DNA from: Linyphia triangularis
Taxonomy: Eukaryota > Arthropoda > Arachnida > Araneae > Linyphiidae
Direction of reading: 5' to 3'
DNA: 64,000 nucleotides
Assembly: GCA_963978545.1 (NCBI GenBank)
Contig: OZ021730.1
Span: 12,717,796 to 12,781,795 of the forward strand
Positions 44,520 through 58,437 of the stretch are shown in pieces. The position numbers were made by a program, and so were the translations under genes. The stretch's first letter is position 1. Every line of letters begins with the position of its first letter. The notes beneath the pieces are model-generated. The model was given only the letters and a program-made list of their open reading frames with translations. It searched no databases and had not been told where the DNA came from.

Positions 44520-45470
44520 AAAAAGGTGTCTTGTCGATTCCAGACTCAAAACTTGGTAAAAGTTTATCTCCTCAAACAATTATTTCAGTAAAGAATTTTT
44601 ATGACGAGGATGAAGTAAGCAGACAAATGCCTGGGAAAAAGGACTATGTTTCTGTGGAGAAGGATGCTTTAGGTAAGACAGTTCATATACAAAAGAGACT
44701 AATTTTGGGAAACTTACGAGAAGTTAATTGGCTTTCCAAAGTTTGCAGAGTTGAGACTGAAAAACTATAAGATTGCTTGTGTCAGTGGTACACATTCTGT
44801 GTGTGTCTGCATAGCACACCATAATATTAAATTGATGATTGCTAGAGGTAATATACGTAAAATCAAACTACCTAAATCTGATAATCCTCTTACAACATAT
44901 AATGAATGCATGGCTAACATTATGTGCAATCCCCTCCAGCACAGTCATGGGTTTTAAACAAGTATGAAAACTGTTCCAAAATTGATGATTTTAAAGAAGC
45001 TCTGATGGGATGTCTTGCAGAAGATATGAATGATGAAAAATGTTACGTATAAACAAAGGTTTACTGTTGATCGTTGCACCTTTGAGACCATTGCTAAACC
45101 ATTTAAAGATTTTATGCAAGAGTTTGGTAACCAAATAACACATCTAAAACAACAATAAAAAAAAAAAATTCTGAAAAGAATTGTCACTGGAAAAAAATGA
45201 TTCTTTTAAAAGGTCAAGTTAAAGAAGAGGTTAAAGTTTCTTTCCTTCATTTAAAAGGACCATCAATATCATTCATATATCCAAGAAAAGCAGACATTTT
45301 GACAGTTCCAAAAAACTTTATTTTGTGTAAATTGGAATCCTATTACTACAACACGTTGAACATGCTAAGTCACGAAACAGGAGATGATAAGAGCTACAAA
45401 AATGTTGCTCCAGAAATAAATATACTCGTTTTAAGATGGCTGCTTCATTGCAGCAATGTGGGAGTTTAAC
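44520..45470 (+). pseudogene. Decayed transposon gene with GTHSVCVC motif
   Basis: Three + strand pieces in shifting frames: YDEDEVSRQMPGKKDYVSVE with VHIQKRLILGNLREV; CVSGTHSVCVCIAHHNIKLM; and TVDRCTFETIAKPFKDFM with a C-terminal piece of which I recognise little. I remember RLLLxNLKE, SGTHSVCVCxxHQNVKLM and TTDRxxLET as the conserved signature of an uncharacterised transposon protein found in many arthropods and cnidarians. A stretch of Cys and His residues may bind metal. Several stops and frameshifts, and missing downstream parts, show it is not functional. Confidence 0.6.
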
Positions 45471-46323
45471 TTAGCAAACTTTTAGCATTAGAATGTAATT
45501 AAACGGTTTATTCACCACCTTATATTGTTTACCTATTACAACCCTTAAGTTTAAATGGAAATGTGCAAGAGTTTTACAGAATTTACAAACATATAGAACA
45601 GATATTTTTATTACCGTAGAATAGTAATAAAAGTACTGTAAATGTTTTGAAAAAATGTTGCTGTAAAATGGTTAATTTAACCAAATATAACAAAATAAAC
45701 ACTCATATTTTTGTTTGGTAAGTAAGCTAAACTTGCATAAATGGAAAATATTATTATTTTAAACATGAATTTATACTCAAATTACTTTTTAACATCAGAT
45801 AATAGGGTTTTCTAGAAAAAAATAGCCAAACCTACATACAGATATAATTTTTTTTGTTTATGATAAAATAAGAGTACCATCATGAAATTTGGTGAAAATG
45901 TTCTTACAAGATGGCCAAATATAATATGTTTTTTTCAAAAAAATTAAAAATTCCGTTTTAAAGTTTTTGAAAAATGTATAAAACAAATTTACAAAAAAAA
46001 AATATTGTTTCAAGTAAGTTGATCATGTTATATATTCATTGAAAGACAGAAAAAAACTGAACAAAATGACACAAATACCAACCCTTTAGGTCGAATAGTT
46101 CCAAAGTTACAGCCATTTAAAGATTGTGAAACTATGCAACATTCGTGAATTTTTCAAAATTTAAAAAATTCGTAACTATGGAAGGAATCGACGAAATTTT
46201 TTTTTTAATCTCACTGTTTTCATCTCAGAAGTAAGTTCAACACACACACAAAATATTAAAACATTCCTACACTTTGAGTTGAAAAATTATTTTTTTATTG
46301 GTTGATTTCGTGTGGAATGACCC

Positions 46324-49300
46324 CACCATTAATGAAACAGTTCCACAAACTAACCTAAGTCTGAGTGAGATTGCTGGAAAATTATCCTTATTTGGAGGTC
46401 AAGAATTTAGGTGTTCCTGTGAATAATCCAAAATGCAATGTAAAACAAAAATATGTGCTTGTTAAAAAAAAAGGTTATGACTGGAGATGCCACAAATTAA
46501 CAATGTGTTTTAATAAAAATGAATGAACATTATTTATTAAATACATTCACTAAAAATGTTTAAAATTTCACCCAAAATATCCTTTTCATTTTTAAAAATA
46601 TCAGCTAAGTGCCTATTTCTTTTGTTAATTAGTTTTGAATAAATTGTGTTTCAAGGACTATTGTTGTATGACCTACTCAATGTTTAATAATACATGGTAC
46701 TAAATAAATACTTGAAATAATATTGTTTAGATATTTAATCTTTTTCCAGAAACATTTAAGGTATTTGATCAAATCACTTTCTTTAGGGAAATCACCCCTC
46801 AGATTTGTAATTTTAACATCTTCCTTGAATTGATCAAATCTCCGTTTTTACCATCTCCCTACGATGAGAGTTATGGTCTCCCTAGGTTACCATAAAAATA
46901 TGCAATTTATATTGAACAACATTACACCAGTTTCAAGTTGATAGGCTTTTGTAATTGTGTGTTACTAAGTTTATTGGAAAATAGTTTTTTTGTTGTTGCA
47001 AAATTCCAGTTTTCACAATATCGTCATTATTCCACCAGAACAGTGATAGAGTGAAAAAGATTGCACATGGTAACTGAAAAACCAGACTATCGTAACCTAC
47101 TTTTTAAGTATTCAAAAACTGGAGTGAATGTTTCTCTTTTAAGGCCAATAAACGAATTTTTTTTTATATAAAAAGTCATTATTTTGTTCTGATTTGTTCT
47201 TAAAAATGTATGTTTTTATGTCATTGGATGTATACATATAATTTTAAGAGTATTTTATATTGACTAAAGTTATTAGTTTCTAAAGATCATTTAAAAAGTG
47301 TTAAAGTATACATGTTAAAACTTTGATTGCGAGATTTTTGCTTGCTTGCCAAAAGCCTGTGTTATATTTACAATTTCTAACATGTTTCAATTATCCTCTG
47401 TTATTTTCATGGTATATTACTGAAAAATAAATTGCACCTAAAACAGGGAATGGTACAAAACTAATCTAACATTATGAATATTTATGGTGAAGGTCATTAA
47501 CCAGGTGTTGCCTATAATCATAGTTCCCTGTGATCTTTCTGACCAAAACTTGAGGTTAAAAGGGAATTTTGCCTTTTAATGCATGTTAGCCAGGAAAGAT
47601 AAAGAAACTTGAACTTTCCCATTAATATATCTGTAAAGGAAAAAGTACTGAAGAGGGAACATCAATTTGTTCCTACTTGATACACCTAATTCTTTATTTT
47701 TCAACCTAAATTTTTGCCAGAGTATTGCTTTGAAGAATATAAAATTTTATAACAGGCATAACATCAGTAATAGAAGTTCATTAAAAAAAAATTGAAGATA
47801 AAATAATTAGCGTTTAGTATTCTTCCATTAGACGGTTACCAGATAAAAAACCCCAAATCAAAGCAATAATTCATACAAACTGACAACCTTCAAATCATTT
47901 ACATTTCCTATTACAAACCATTACATAATTGCTTTAAAAATCTATAACAAACCCTAAACATTTATGCTTGGCGCCAACTGGTACCCTGCTAACGGAAGAG
48001 TACCTTCTTTTTTTTTAAATATATTTTTAGGTAATTAAAAGATTTTTATGAGCTAACTTATAAGTGTAAGGATAAAAAATCTGCAAATCACTTTGCTTTC
48101 AATTTTAAGTAAACTTTTATTACTGATGTTATATTTGTTAAAAAACTTCACATGCTTCAAAGTAATACTCTGGTAGAAATTGCGGCTGAAAAAATAAAGC
48201 ATTATTAGGTTTATGAGGTTCTGTGCTATCAACACATTAAATGATGCACTTACCTGCTGACCGTTTAAAATGTTTCTAAATGCTAACTCCAAAATATTTT
48301 GTTTGTGTATTATCACACTGATGGTTTGAACTCCTTTGCTACCGGAAAAGTACAAGTGTAGTGTCAGTACCTATGCGGGCCGGATTTAGCCAGCCCCAGA
48401 TTTTTCTGCAAATCAAATTTTATAGTGTGAATTTTTTTTTACGTAATTGTAACTTTTCCGAAATAATATGCGTCAACTATGTAGAACAGAGTTCTCGACT
48501 ACGTGCTCAAAGAAACTACAAAAAAGCTTTCAGCAAGGTAGTTTTCATCAAGAATAAATACAGGAAAAACATGACTAAATCTCATTTGGATAATTTATCA
48601 AAATTGACCTAAAAAAATACTCAAAAGACATCGACTCTCGTAAAATAAACTGAATGATTTCGACCGCCATTATCCCTCACTTGATATCGACTAAAAAACG
48701 GAGTAATCTGGAAGTAGAGTTTAAATATTTTTATTAAAAGTTAGTTCAAGTCGCATTGTCACGTTGAAACAAAAGATTCACTTCTTTTTGAGACTTTGGT
48801 TTACTAATAATGAAAACTATTATTATTTTTTTTAATTATTAGAAGAAAGAAAAATCAAATATCAATTGTAATTTTATTAAGATAAAAAAATAAATATTTT
48901 TTTCGAGTTTCCAGAAATGCTACATATTTTTAAATCAGTAACAATTAAAGTTAACATATTTTGGTGTATCCGGCCCTGTGAAAAGTTTCAACTTAAGTTA
49001 TACAGCTCACCTCTAAAAATTAGTGGCAAACGCTGATCTAGAGGATCGCTAAATGGTAAAGTACAAAAAAAAAAATCGAATGAAGGTTATATCTTCGGTT
49101 CTAATTATCATTGAATCTTGCGTTTGAACCAAAATGTTTTATTTACTATATTCTATATGACTGGTTTTCGACCAAGATAAATCTAATGAAAGCCAAAAAA
49201 GTACATGTTTCTATTTAAAAAAAAAAATTTATAACTTGTTTTATTAATTATTAAAACACTGTTTGGTTCAAAAGTCGATTGCTATTTATGTTTGGCATTT

Positions 49301-49330
49301 TACACAGTATAGTTTGAAGCAAAAATTGCC
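46324..49330. other. Intergenic stretch without recognised features
   Basis: AT-rich sequence between the convergent genes. Only short unconserved open frames (48053-48355, 48361-48612) are present. I see no exon, RNA gene or clear repeat boundary. Confidence 0.5.
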
Positions 49331-49667
49331 AAAATATATTAATTACTAGCTGAATACACGTGCTTCACTACGAAATTTTAACATGTGCAATATTTTAGCA
49401 AGCTGCGAGGCCTCGTGTTGTGGAAATCTGTCATTCGTGTATAGTAAGGTTCATCGCTACGCAAAATCGAGCTCACTTCGTTCGCTGAAAATTTCATTGA
49501 TACATAAGTACAGACTTACTTTTAAGACTATGTAAGAATTCATTACTATGTAAGAAAAGGCTGGCTTCTCTCGCTGAAATGTTCAGTGTTGCGTAAAGCC
49601 TTAATATTAGAAGCATCTCCCCTGTCGAGACACACACACACAACAAAATCCCCGTTAATACAATAAT

Positions 49668-51152
49668 CAGAGTTCATCCTAGGCATTTTTCGAGGGGCGG
49701 CGCGCCCTGCCTGCCCTTTTTCTATAAAAATAGCGCCCTTCCTGCCCTTTTTCAAAAAAAATTTCATCTTGAAAGAATTCGAAAAACTTTAGTTTTTTCC
49801 CTCCCAACAGTACGCAATATGTGGATCACACCTACTGAAATCGGCTGTCGCGCATGCGCATTCATGTTGAAACGCGCAACGTATATATCAGGGACTGAAA
49901 CCATTGAGTAGATGTCCATATAACGTGCTTTATTAGTAGGTGGATTGTAGGGCGCCGCCTTACAATTTCCCACGTGCACATTAGTAAACTCCGATGGCCA
50001 TTTCGTACGTGTTTTGATTAAGTGTATTTCGCTGGATTTTTACCATGCCTCCTTCAAAATAGTGAAGAAAGGAATTTGAAAGACTTGAATAACTTAGTTA
50101 AAGGTTTATAACTATCAAATGTTTACACTAAGAATTTAAAAAGAATATTTCCGTTTGGACACGCGTAATCGTCCCTAGTAACTTCAGTATAAATCTCGTC
50201 AAAAATAACAATCAAAGACACGCAAATACTGGCGATTGTTGGAAAATGCAAACATAAAGGATAAATAAGTTTATCAATTTACTTTGTCCCTAGTACCTAT
50301 TGCAGTTAATAATCGCGATGTCCTCCTGTTAAATTTAGGTGGTGTATTTGGTAATTTGCCTGTTACCAATTAATTTCTAAACATCCGTTTCATATTTAAA
50401 ATTAAACATAACAGGAATGCAACCAAAATCCCAGATTATTTCCGATTTTTTAAAAAATAAAACTTTTATTATAGCTTACATAATAGCGGCATGCACGGCA
50501 AAAAAAAATCGCCGTTTTGACGCTAAATTTGATCCGATTTTGAAAATAAAAAAATGCAAACTTTTCAGGACATAGACCAAGTTATTTAGGCGGAATACTC
50601 CTTGTGATATCCCACAATGAATAATGTTAAATTTGGAGAAACTCTATTCGCTATCTGACAATAGCAAACCTAAGAGATGAAGTTTATGGTTGATTCATTC
50701 AAACTTTAGAAAATTTTGAAAGAGTGAAAAGTTCTTATCTTAACACATTTTCATTATACTAAAACATTCTTATCTTAATTTTACTGTACGTATTATAAAT
50801 TGATAATTTTATAAAAATTACTATTTGATGAAAATTTTACTGTGTATATTGCACTTTAATTTTAATAATTTTCTCAGTCACATTCCAGCAGAATTAGGAC
50901 TGAAGAATTTTATCAGTATTTTGATATCTTTTAAGTTTCAGAGCAAGTTTTTGATTAACGGATTTTTGCATTATAATTTTTTTTCCAGAATATTGAAAAT
51001 TATTTATCGTGGTAGAAAAGTATAACAATATTGAAATTGTGGCAGAAAACTCGTATTTCTGCAATTTGCCATAAAAGTGCCCTCGTAAACAGGAAGTGCC
51101 CTTTTTTTGGAAACTAGCACGCTGCCGTTTTTCATTTCTAGGATGAACTCTG
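49668..51152. mobile_element. 1.5-kb MITE with CAGAGTTCATCCTAG ends
   Basis: Inverted ends CAGAGTTCATCCTAG at both sides; direct repeat CAATAAT at 49661-49667 and 51153-51159. The right two thirds match 18999-19972 in reverse. No coding sequence. CAG ends and a 7-8-bp flank would fit a non-autonomous hAT relative. Confidence 0.8.
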
Positions 51153-51199
51153 CAATAATACAACACGCCTTTAAGATTACTTTAAATTTGTGTTTGTAG

Positions 51200-51790
51200 A
51201 AAACAAAATTAGAAGGCCAAAACTACTTGTGTTGAAAATTTTAGAGCTGTAGCCCTATTAGTAGTCATTTTGTACAATGTTTATTAATTAATTAGAAAAG
51301 AACAAAATAAAAATTTAAAATTCTGTTTTTCCAAAGTCCAAAACTACTTACATTGAACATTTCGGAGCTGCAGCCCTATTAGTGGTCGTTTTGTAAAATA
51401 TTTATTAATAATTTTTTTTAAAAAACTGATCAAAATTTTAAAATTCTGTTTTTCAAAACTGCAATTAGAAGGCAAAAACTGCTTATATGGAAAATTTCGG
51501 AGCTGTATCTCCATTTAAAGTCGCTTTGTAAAAAAAATAATTAAAAAAGAACTCATTAAAGTTTTAACATTCTGTTTTTCAAAAGTCCAATTAGAAGACT
51601 AAAACTACTTATGTTGAAAATTTCAGAGCTGTATTTCTGTTTGAAGTCGCTTTGTAAAAAAAAAAAATTAAAAAAATTAAAGAACTCATTAAAATTTTAA
51701 AATTCTGTTTGACATGTATACAATTAGAAAGCCAAAACTACTTATGCTGAAAATTTCAGAGCTCTACTCCAATTTTAAGTAGGTTTCTAT
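51200..51790. repeat. Tandem array, ~128-bp period, about five units
   Basis: Units begin near 51208, 51333, 51463, 51591 and 51720, with the shared core CCAAAACTACTTATG-TGAAAATTTCAGAGCTG and a T-rich end. Units are about 80-90 percent alike by eye. No frame is conserved. Confidence 0.85.
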
Positions 51791-51850
51791 AGATCCAGAG
51801 ACAGACAACACAGCTTGTTTTATTATTTTAGATTTAAGAATTTAATGGCA

Positions 51851-54715
51851 AAAAAAAAAATCTCTTAATTTGACCTTATTTAAATTTCTAACTATTCATT
51901 GGAAAATTATGAAATTTTGTCGTTTTTATGGATTTTAATTCTAAATATGGTATAATATTAATGGGTTGCACATTTCAATTATTCAAATCCTTCCATGATC
52001 TACAACAGTACTTGACTTGGATATTTCATCAGATATAGCCATCGTTTGGATTTTTTTGTGTGTACTGTGCAATGTAACTTTTTCACCATAGAAAATGCAA
52101 AATGGTGGAACAAGAACGGTGATGCATCTCGGTAGAGAGACAAATACCTTTACATGTGTGACATGAATTAAGATTAGTGTTATATTTGGAGTCGCCCTTT
52201 TGTATTGCGTCAGTGTGTATGATCATACATCACATCTCAAACAGGAGGGGATTCTAACTGACATAAACCAATATTTTGAAAAGAGTTTAAAAAGGAGCAT
52301 CCACATTTTTGCAAGTATTACTTTGAAAGGGATCTGGAATTTGTTAAACTGTGTTGCAAGAAAAATGTTGCCAATCACAATTTATAAAAAATCAGTATTA
52401 TTTAAATTAACTGAATTAGAACTGAAATATCATTAAAACATGAAAAGAAGACATACATGATTTCTCTTGGTTATTTTTGATACACATTTATATTGAGTCT
52501 TGTATTCTAAAGCAATAAAATTGTTTTCAAGCAAAACATGAACTCAGTATATAAAAAGTACCTTTAATGAGATCTTTATATTAATTTTATAAGCCAATGC
52601 ATATTAAGACAAATTTTGTCATTTTTCTGTCCACAAGCAACAATCTTAAAATTTCAATAAGTCAAATTCTTTGCTTCCAGATATTCAAATAGGTTAACAT
52701 CTTTTAATAAAGCAGAATATTTATTCCTTGATATGAAGGTAAGAACATGATAATTTCAAAATATGAAGAAATTTTTTAAATGAAATTGAAAAAAGAAAGA
52801 AAAAAAAATCGTAACTATTCTGCAAACTCTACAGAATGCAAAGATATCTGAAAGTTATCACATTTTATAATATATTAAGGACTATTTACCATAAAGTTAG
52901 TTTAAATATTCTAATATGCAGCTTATTTCAAATGTAATGAAAATAAAATTTAACAAATGGAGAAACACATATCAAGTAAAACTATGCCTCTATTAATATA
53001 TTATAAATGTAAGTACATTTAGTAAAGATGTATTTGTAAATACTCCGAAAATTAATTCTGCTAAAGCAAAATCAACATACACCAGAAATACTAAGAACTC
53101 AATAGTAAAGATATGTTATTTCAGACTAGTGATTTCTGAATTACTAATTTAAATGATTGCCATAATAGTGATACATTGAAAAGGAATTAGTGCTGTCTTT
53201 TTTAATACATGAATTAAAACATTGTTTTGTTAAAGAATAAAAATACAAAATTTTGAAAGTAAAAATTATTTAATTACATTTTATAAAAATATAATTAATA
53301 GTTCTAACTGCGAATTTTCTGCAGTTAGGGCTACAATTATAATAAGATATATATTGTATTGATGAATTTAGGCTTTCAAAGATATCTTTAAATAACAAAA
53401 TTGGCTTCCAAGTTATAACAAAAGTTCTATTATACGTGATTTATAAACTCATAATTGTAGAACATAACAAAATTTAATAGAAAAATCATGTAAATATGTA
53501 ATTTGTTATATTGCATAATGAAATTCACCATTAGGTTTCACATTTTGATTTTTATAGTACAATTCACAAGAAAAATAAGCCAGATATTCCAATTTTAATA
53601 TTAGAAACTGATTTTATTTGTTTTTGTACAAAAATGCAATTCTGCCATAAAAAATTCTCAACAAATTTGATTGTACAGTACAATATTCAATAAAGGACTT
53701 AACCTTTCACCGAGACAACGTTGGAAAAATTGGTTTTGCTGTTTTTTTGCAAAGCTGGAGATTTTAACATGATATGCTTAAAGACAAAGCAACGAAGAAA
53801 AGTTTTAATTTGATGGTGCGGGTATATTTAAAGAGTAAAGTATTCAATAAAAAGTGGGATAACAAGATATTAAAAAATGAGTAATTCAACATTACATCCT
53901 TAGAGTGTGATTCAACAATATTAAAAAAAATCACAAATTTTTGCATTTAAAACAAAAACAAATGACTAATAAATTAAAATACATAACAACCAATATAAAA
54001 GTCCATAGCATTATTATTCAATAATTTCTTCTAAAAACTCATCTCTTAATTAAAAATACACAACAAAAAAAAAGGAGCACAAATATCTTTACCCTTTGAC
54101 TCAAAACTCCAAATTTAATATGGATGTTGATTATTGTTTTTAATTGAAAATCAAATCGTTCCTCTTTCAATTGGCTGATAATTTACACGATTATCAAAAC
54201 TAAATTTATAATTCTCTTGAGCAAATTGAATGGGATCAGAGAGGAAAAAAGGGAGAAACTACATCTCATAAACATTCCCCTCAATATTTTCTAAAAAATA
54301 TTCACAAATCCTCCTCATCCAATTCTTGTATCTTTTCACAGCAAACAGGACAAACACTCTTCTTTTCTCTGGAAGAATCCACAAAGTCCTCTCATGCCTT
54401 CTTTTTTAAATATAGCTTTTATGAACATAATTACACTATCATCACAAAAATAAATTTATTTACATTCTATTTTCCAAGCAGTATAGGATAGAGTTAGAAC
54501 ACCCCTTGCTCTAAGAGGAACAACAATTAAAATACCTCTATGACAAGCAACCAAGCATATTTCCAGTCTACAGTCCTTCCAGTATATAGAAAAAGCGGGT
54601 TCCTATGTCGCTGTTAAAGCGCCCTAGAATTAGATTGGTAAAGAGACTGTGATGAATTTGTGGCCTATATGAGCTAAATTATTTTTTTCAAAAAGGACTA
54701 AAATTTATGCAACGC
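51851..54715. other. Intergenic or 3' UTR sequence of the carrier gene
   Basis: AT-rich. The part just below 54716 must contain the carrier's 3' UTR on the - strand; several TTTATT words (AATAAA reversed) occur, so I do not choose one. No other feature seen. Confidence 0.4.
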
Positions 54716-54890
54716 TTATTGTTTGTTGACGATGGGTGATGTCCTAAACTTTGGTAGAAAAAGGCCGAATTTAGTTTCCATGCCGTTGAATGTGGCATTG
54801 GCCAATCGGTAGCCTCCGATGTGGTCAGGGTTTGTGGAGCGGATTTCACCCGAATGGACAGGGACCTTAGTTTGTGAACCCGCTGGTCTC
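54716..54890 (-). CDS. aralar1: Aralar/citrin carrier, last coding exon
   Basis: Encodes the C-terminal tail of the mitochondrial calcium-regulated aspartate/glutamate carrier (inner membrane, malate-aspartate shuttle). The frame reads RPAGSQTKVPVHSG, TNPDHIGGYRLANATFNG, METKFGLFLPKF and ends IVNKQ with TAA at 54718-54716. From memory SLC25A12/13 end with PNPDHVGGYKLAVATFAG, ENKFGLYLPLF, so the match is specific to this carrier. Acceptor CTTTCCTTTACAG at 54891; entry phase 2 joins AG|G from the previous exon to give Arg. Confidence 0.94.
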
Positions 54891-57800
54891 CTGTAAAGGA
54901 AAGAGAATGTCAGATTTATGAAATGCAAAAGCACAATTGTAAACAAGAAAAATGTGTCAGTGATATCCAAAAATCTTTAAGCTAAGATTCTTATGCTTCA
55001 AAAAATTAAAAAAAAAAAAGTGTAATGAACCTTTCTCATTTGTTTTATCTTATATTTTATTGACTAGATAAAAATTTCAAAATGCACAGGTAAAAAAATG
55101 CACACTTTTTCGACTATGTTAACTAGAAAATGTGCACACAAAAAGAATTTCAAGTGAAATAAACTAGGAAAACATACCAATTACTATTCTGTTAAACTAA
55201 AATCTATTGATATGCATACGAATTTCTTGTTATATTTTAAAAAAGTTTAAAAGTTTAGTACTATGTTCATATTTTAGCTATTAGTTACATAAGTTTTTTT
55301 TTTAACTATGACTTTCAAGGTTTCATAACTTATCAAACACTTGTATAAAGAATGATACTTAAAACTTTACCAAATTTGACCATTTATCTGAAACGATTAA
55401 TTAAATATAGACTTGAAAGGTACTAAAGCATTCTATTTAAATTTAAGATAATTATATCTCAGCATTAAAATTGAAGAAATTACAAAATCCTCTTAGTTCA
55501 AAAGGAGTAATTTTAGATTTATCAATAAATATGGGAAAATCCGAGTTGTACAAAAGTTATATTTATAAGCAGGGAGGTTGGGTAAAAATTTTGTTATATA
55601 AAGAGCAATTACGATTAATGTAGCTCAATCTGAATAGAAAGGAAGAGGCAATTTTGGAAATACTTCCCAACGCCAACCCTAAAGATGCGTAGCTGCCTTG
55701 TAGACAAGAGTTTTCTGCCAAACTCTTATGGCATGAACAAAAATACTGTATAACAGTTCTATCTTACAAATAAATGGAAAACGTTTGAACTACAATTTTT
55801 TGGCTTAAATGTAAGCCAATTATTTCATTTATGCAGAAAATTACAAATATTTGTTACCCAAAACTTTTAGATTATTTAAGGGACTTAATGCTTACATTGC
55901 TTTTATGGATCATATGCAACTATTTAAAAGTCTATTTTGCAGCATGCAAAAATTTGCAAGTTAAAAAAAAAAAAAAAATTTTTTTTTAAATTAATAATAA
56001 TTATAATTATTATTCATACCCCTTTACTTAAATGAAAATGAAAGTTTTTATCTTAAACAGCTCTAAATACTTAGAATTTTAAAGGTCATACAATATCCGG
56101 GCAGTATAAAAACTTCATTAAGGGAAAGACATGGTATGATATTTTCTAAATAATACTTTTCTAATTTAACTTGAAGTATTTTAAGAGTATTTATTTATTA
56201 TTATTATGTTTTGCTTTTACATTTTGTGATATTTTTACAGATAATTAAAAAATATATGCATTTTGAAATTTTCATTAAAAAAAAGCATAATACCTCTAAC
56301 TAAAAATCCAAACAATTAAAAGTAGATTTCTCAGCTAAAGACACAAAAAATGAAATGCTGAGGGTTTATCTTGTGTGCATATACTTAACATTTAAACTAA
56401 AGTAACATAATATAAATTAAGATAACTAACAATACAGGACACTACTATAAAACCTACATACCTTTCAGATTACTAACTAAACAAATGTAACTAAAGACTT
56501 GTTGCTGATTAGCAACATTTAGGCATGCAAACAACATGAGTATCCTCTGGTTATCAGCAAAGAGTTAGCTGATGAAATTCATAAACTATTTTACTTTGCA
56601 CATTCACATAATATGCACAATGATTTTAAGATATGTATGCAAATACTTAGGCAATCTGTTTAAATCATACTAATAAAACATTTTTACATACCTGAAATTA
56701 TGTTTTGTTGTAATCAAAATGCAAAATGTTTAGCAATAAATGGAAGGAAACAACATGAATTGTTAATTAAAAAAATTAAAACCGTTTTATAAATGAAAAA
56801 AAGCTTAAAATCAAGTCACTATCACATGCATTATGAAAAAATGCACTTTTTAGCAGCATAAGTCCTAATAGTGATGCACATTTTTAAGAATGAAATCAGC
56901 AGTGTGAATAAAAAAAGTGCAAAATAAAGTGGTAAATAACCAAAATTTAGGAAATAAAACAATCAATATATGAACAGAAAAAATAAAAAAATAAGGACTT
57001 ATTTTAAACTTAACTGCTGTATATTTGCATCCTCTGTTGAACCTGCTTTGCTGCATGCATTTAAACAACAACCATTATTATTAAAGCACTATGTGAGGAG
57101 AAGTGCTTAGTTGTAATTATCACTAAATAATTTTTAAAAAATTAAACTGCTTAGCTCATTAAATGTACAGTAGGTGCGCCAAAAAAGAAATAAAAATGAA
57201 AAGTAATTTAAACTTTGTATAATTGATAGTAAAAACATGTTATATTTTAAAGAAGAGTAGTTTCTTGGTATTTTAATATTTTTTTTAGATTTTTGAATCG
57301 TTATTTTCAAGAGAAAGGTCTTCTATGCATGTATGTATAAATTCATTAAAATCGTCATCATAATTCATATAAAATTTCCCTCATAAAAACACTTAATTTG
57401 TAATTATTGCTTGACATTTTCAGTGAGAAAGAAAAGCCTCCATCAAATGAATTATAAATTAAATAATTACTCATTAAGGGGGACATGGTACCCAAAAAAA
57501 TATTTTCAGAAATTGCAAGACTAAAATTTAAACTATAGTAATTTTACATTGTGTTGATGGTAAGTAAACATAATTTAACCTACAAAATATTTTGAATAAA
57601 TAATTTTTGATTAAATTTTTTTTTTTAAATTTCAAACTGCTACTCCTTCCACAATTTTAAGTATTTTTCTATGAAATTTTTACAATATATTCATATTATA
57701 ATTGTTAACAATAGTTAGTATGGATTTGAAGATGCAAGCTATGGAACAGGTTTTATATGTTTTTACACTAAAAACAGCAGAAAAACAGAGTTTTTTCCAA

Positions 57801-58437
57801 GTTTTCAACTTTCTAATTTAAAAAAAAAAAAAAAAAAAAAAACTAAACATAGCACACCTTATTCCATACTAATTTTTGTTTATCAGATGTATATAAATAC
57901 ACTATAAAAATTTCCCAATCCTAACTAAATTTAGAAAAAAGCCTTACGGATTTAAACAACACTCAATCTGTAAAATAATGAACTGAGAAAAACAGAGTTA
58001 AAGATTTCTTTTTCAGCTTCGATAGTGTGAGATGGTTTAGAAAATACAATATAACTTTTTATCTATTAAAGATACAAGTATGGACATTTTTGTTATTTTT
58101 TCGGTACCATTTCCCTTTAAAACAATGTAGAATTTAATAAACATTGTAATTATAAAAAGTGGACCCCCTTTTTTTTTAGTGTTTAGTTTGAAGAGTACGT
58201 TATATTAAATAGTTATAATTCAGTTTACACTACAGAATATTTTTCTATAAAACTAAGTGACACAATAAGTATCTAAAACATTGTCCAAATAGTTACATAA
58301 TTAAACAGGATCCAATTTAATTAGTACTTGTTTAGTGCATTTTCTCTATGTTTATGCTTAAAATGAAAATAATTTTAATGGTAATAAAATAATAAAATTA
58401 GCATGAAAAAAAATTGTCAAATGAAACTTCAACTAAC
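54891..58437 (-). other. Carrier intron (3.5 kb)
   Basis: AT-rich intron between the last two coding exons. It has A-runs at 57819-57841 and 55963-55977 and a T-run near 57620. No gene or defined transposon recognised. Confidence 0.55.

Larger units (their letters stand above)
43489..46323 (+). mobile_element. 2.8-kb DNA element with GGGTCATTCCAC ends
   Basis: Left GGGTAATTCCACATCAAATC and right (reversed) GGGTCATTCCACACGAAATC, both followed by AACCAAT. No clean target duplication seen. Inside are a decayed gene (44520-45470) and an inverted repeat (43957-44324). The gene family is a transposon-associated one. The superfamily is not assigned. It lies 0.4 kb past the EMC7 poly(A) signal. Confidence 0.7.
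49331..51850. repeat. Dispersed repeat interrupted by a MITE
   Basis: Starts near TACTAGCTGAATACACGTGC and ends near GACAGACAACACAGCTTGTT, words I associate with widespread arthropod dispersed repeats. The left part ends in an (AC)n run and CCGTTAATACAATAAT; after the 49668-51152 element the sequence resumes with CAATAATACAACACG. A 128-bp tandem array (51200-51790) forms its right part. Type uncertain. Confidence 0.45.

Noticed and set aside
44954..45187. - strand ORF as a membrane protein
   Set aside because: It is antisense to the decayed transposon gene and its hydrophobicity comes from A/T-rich codons.
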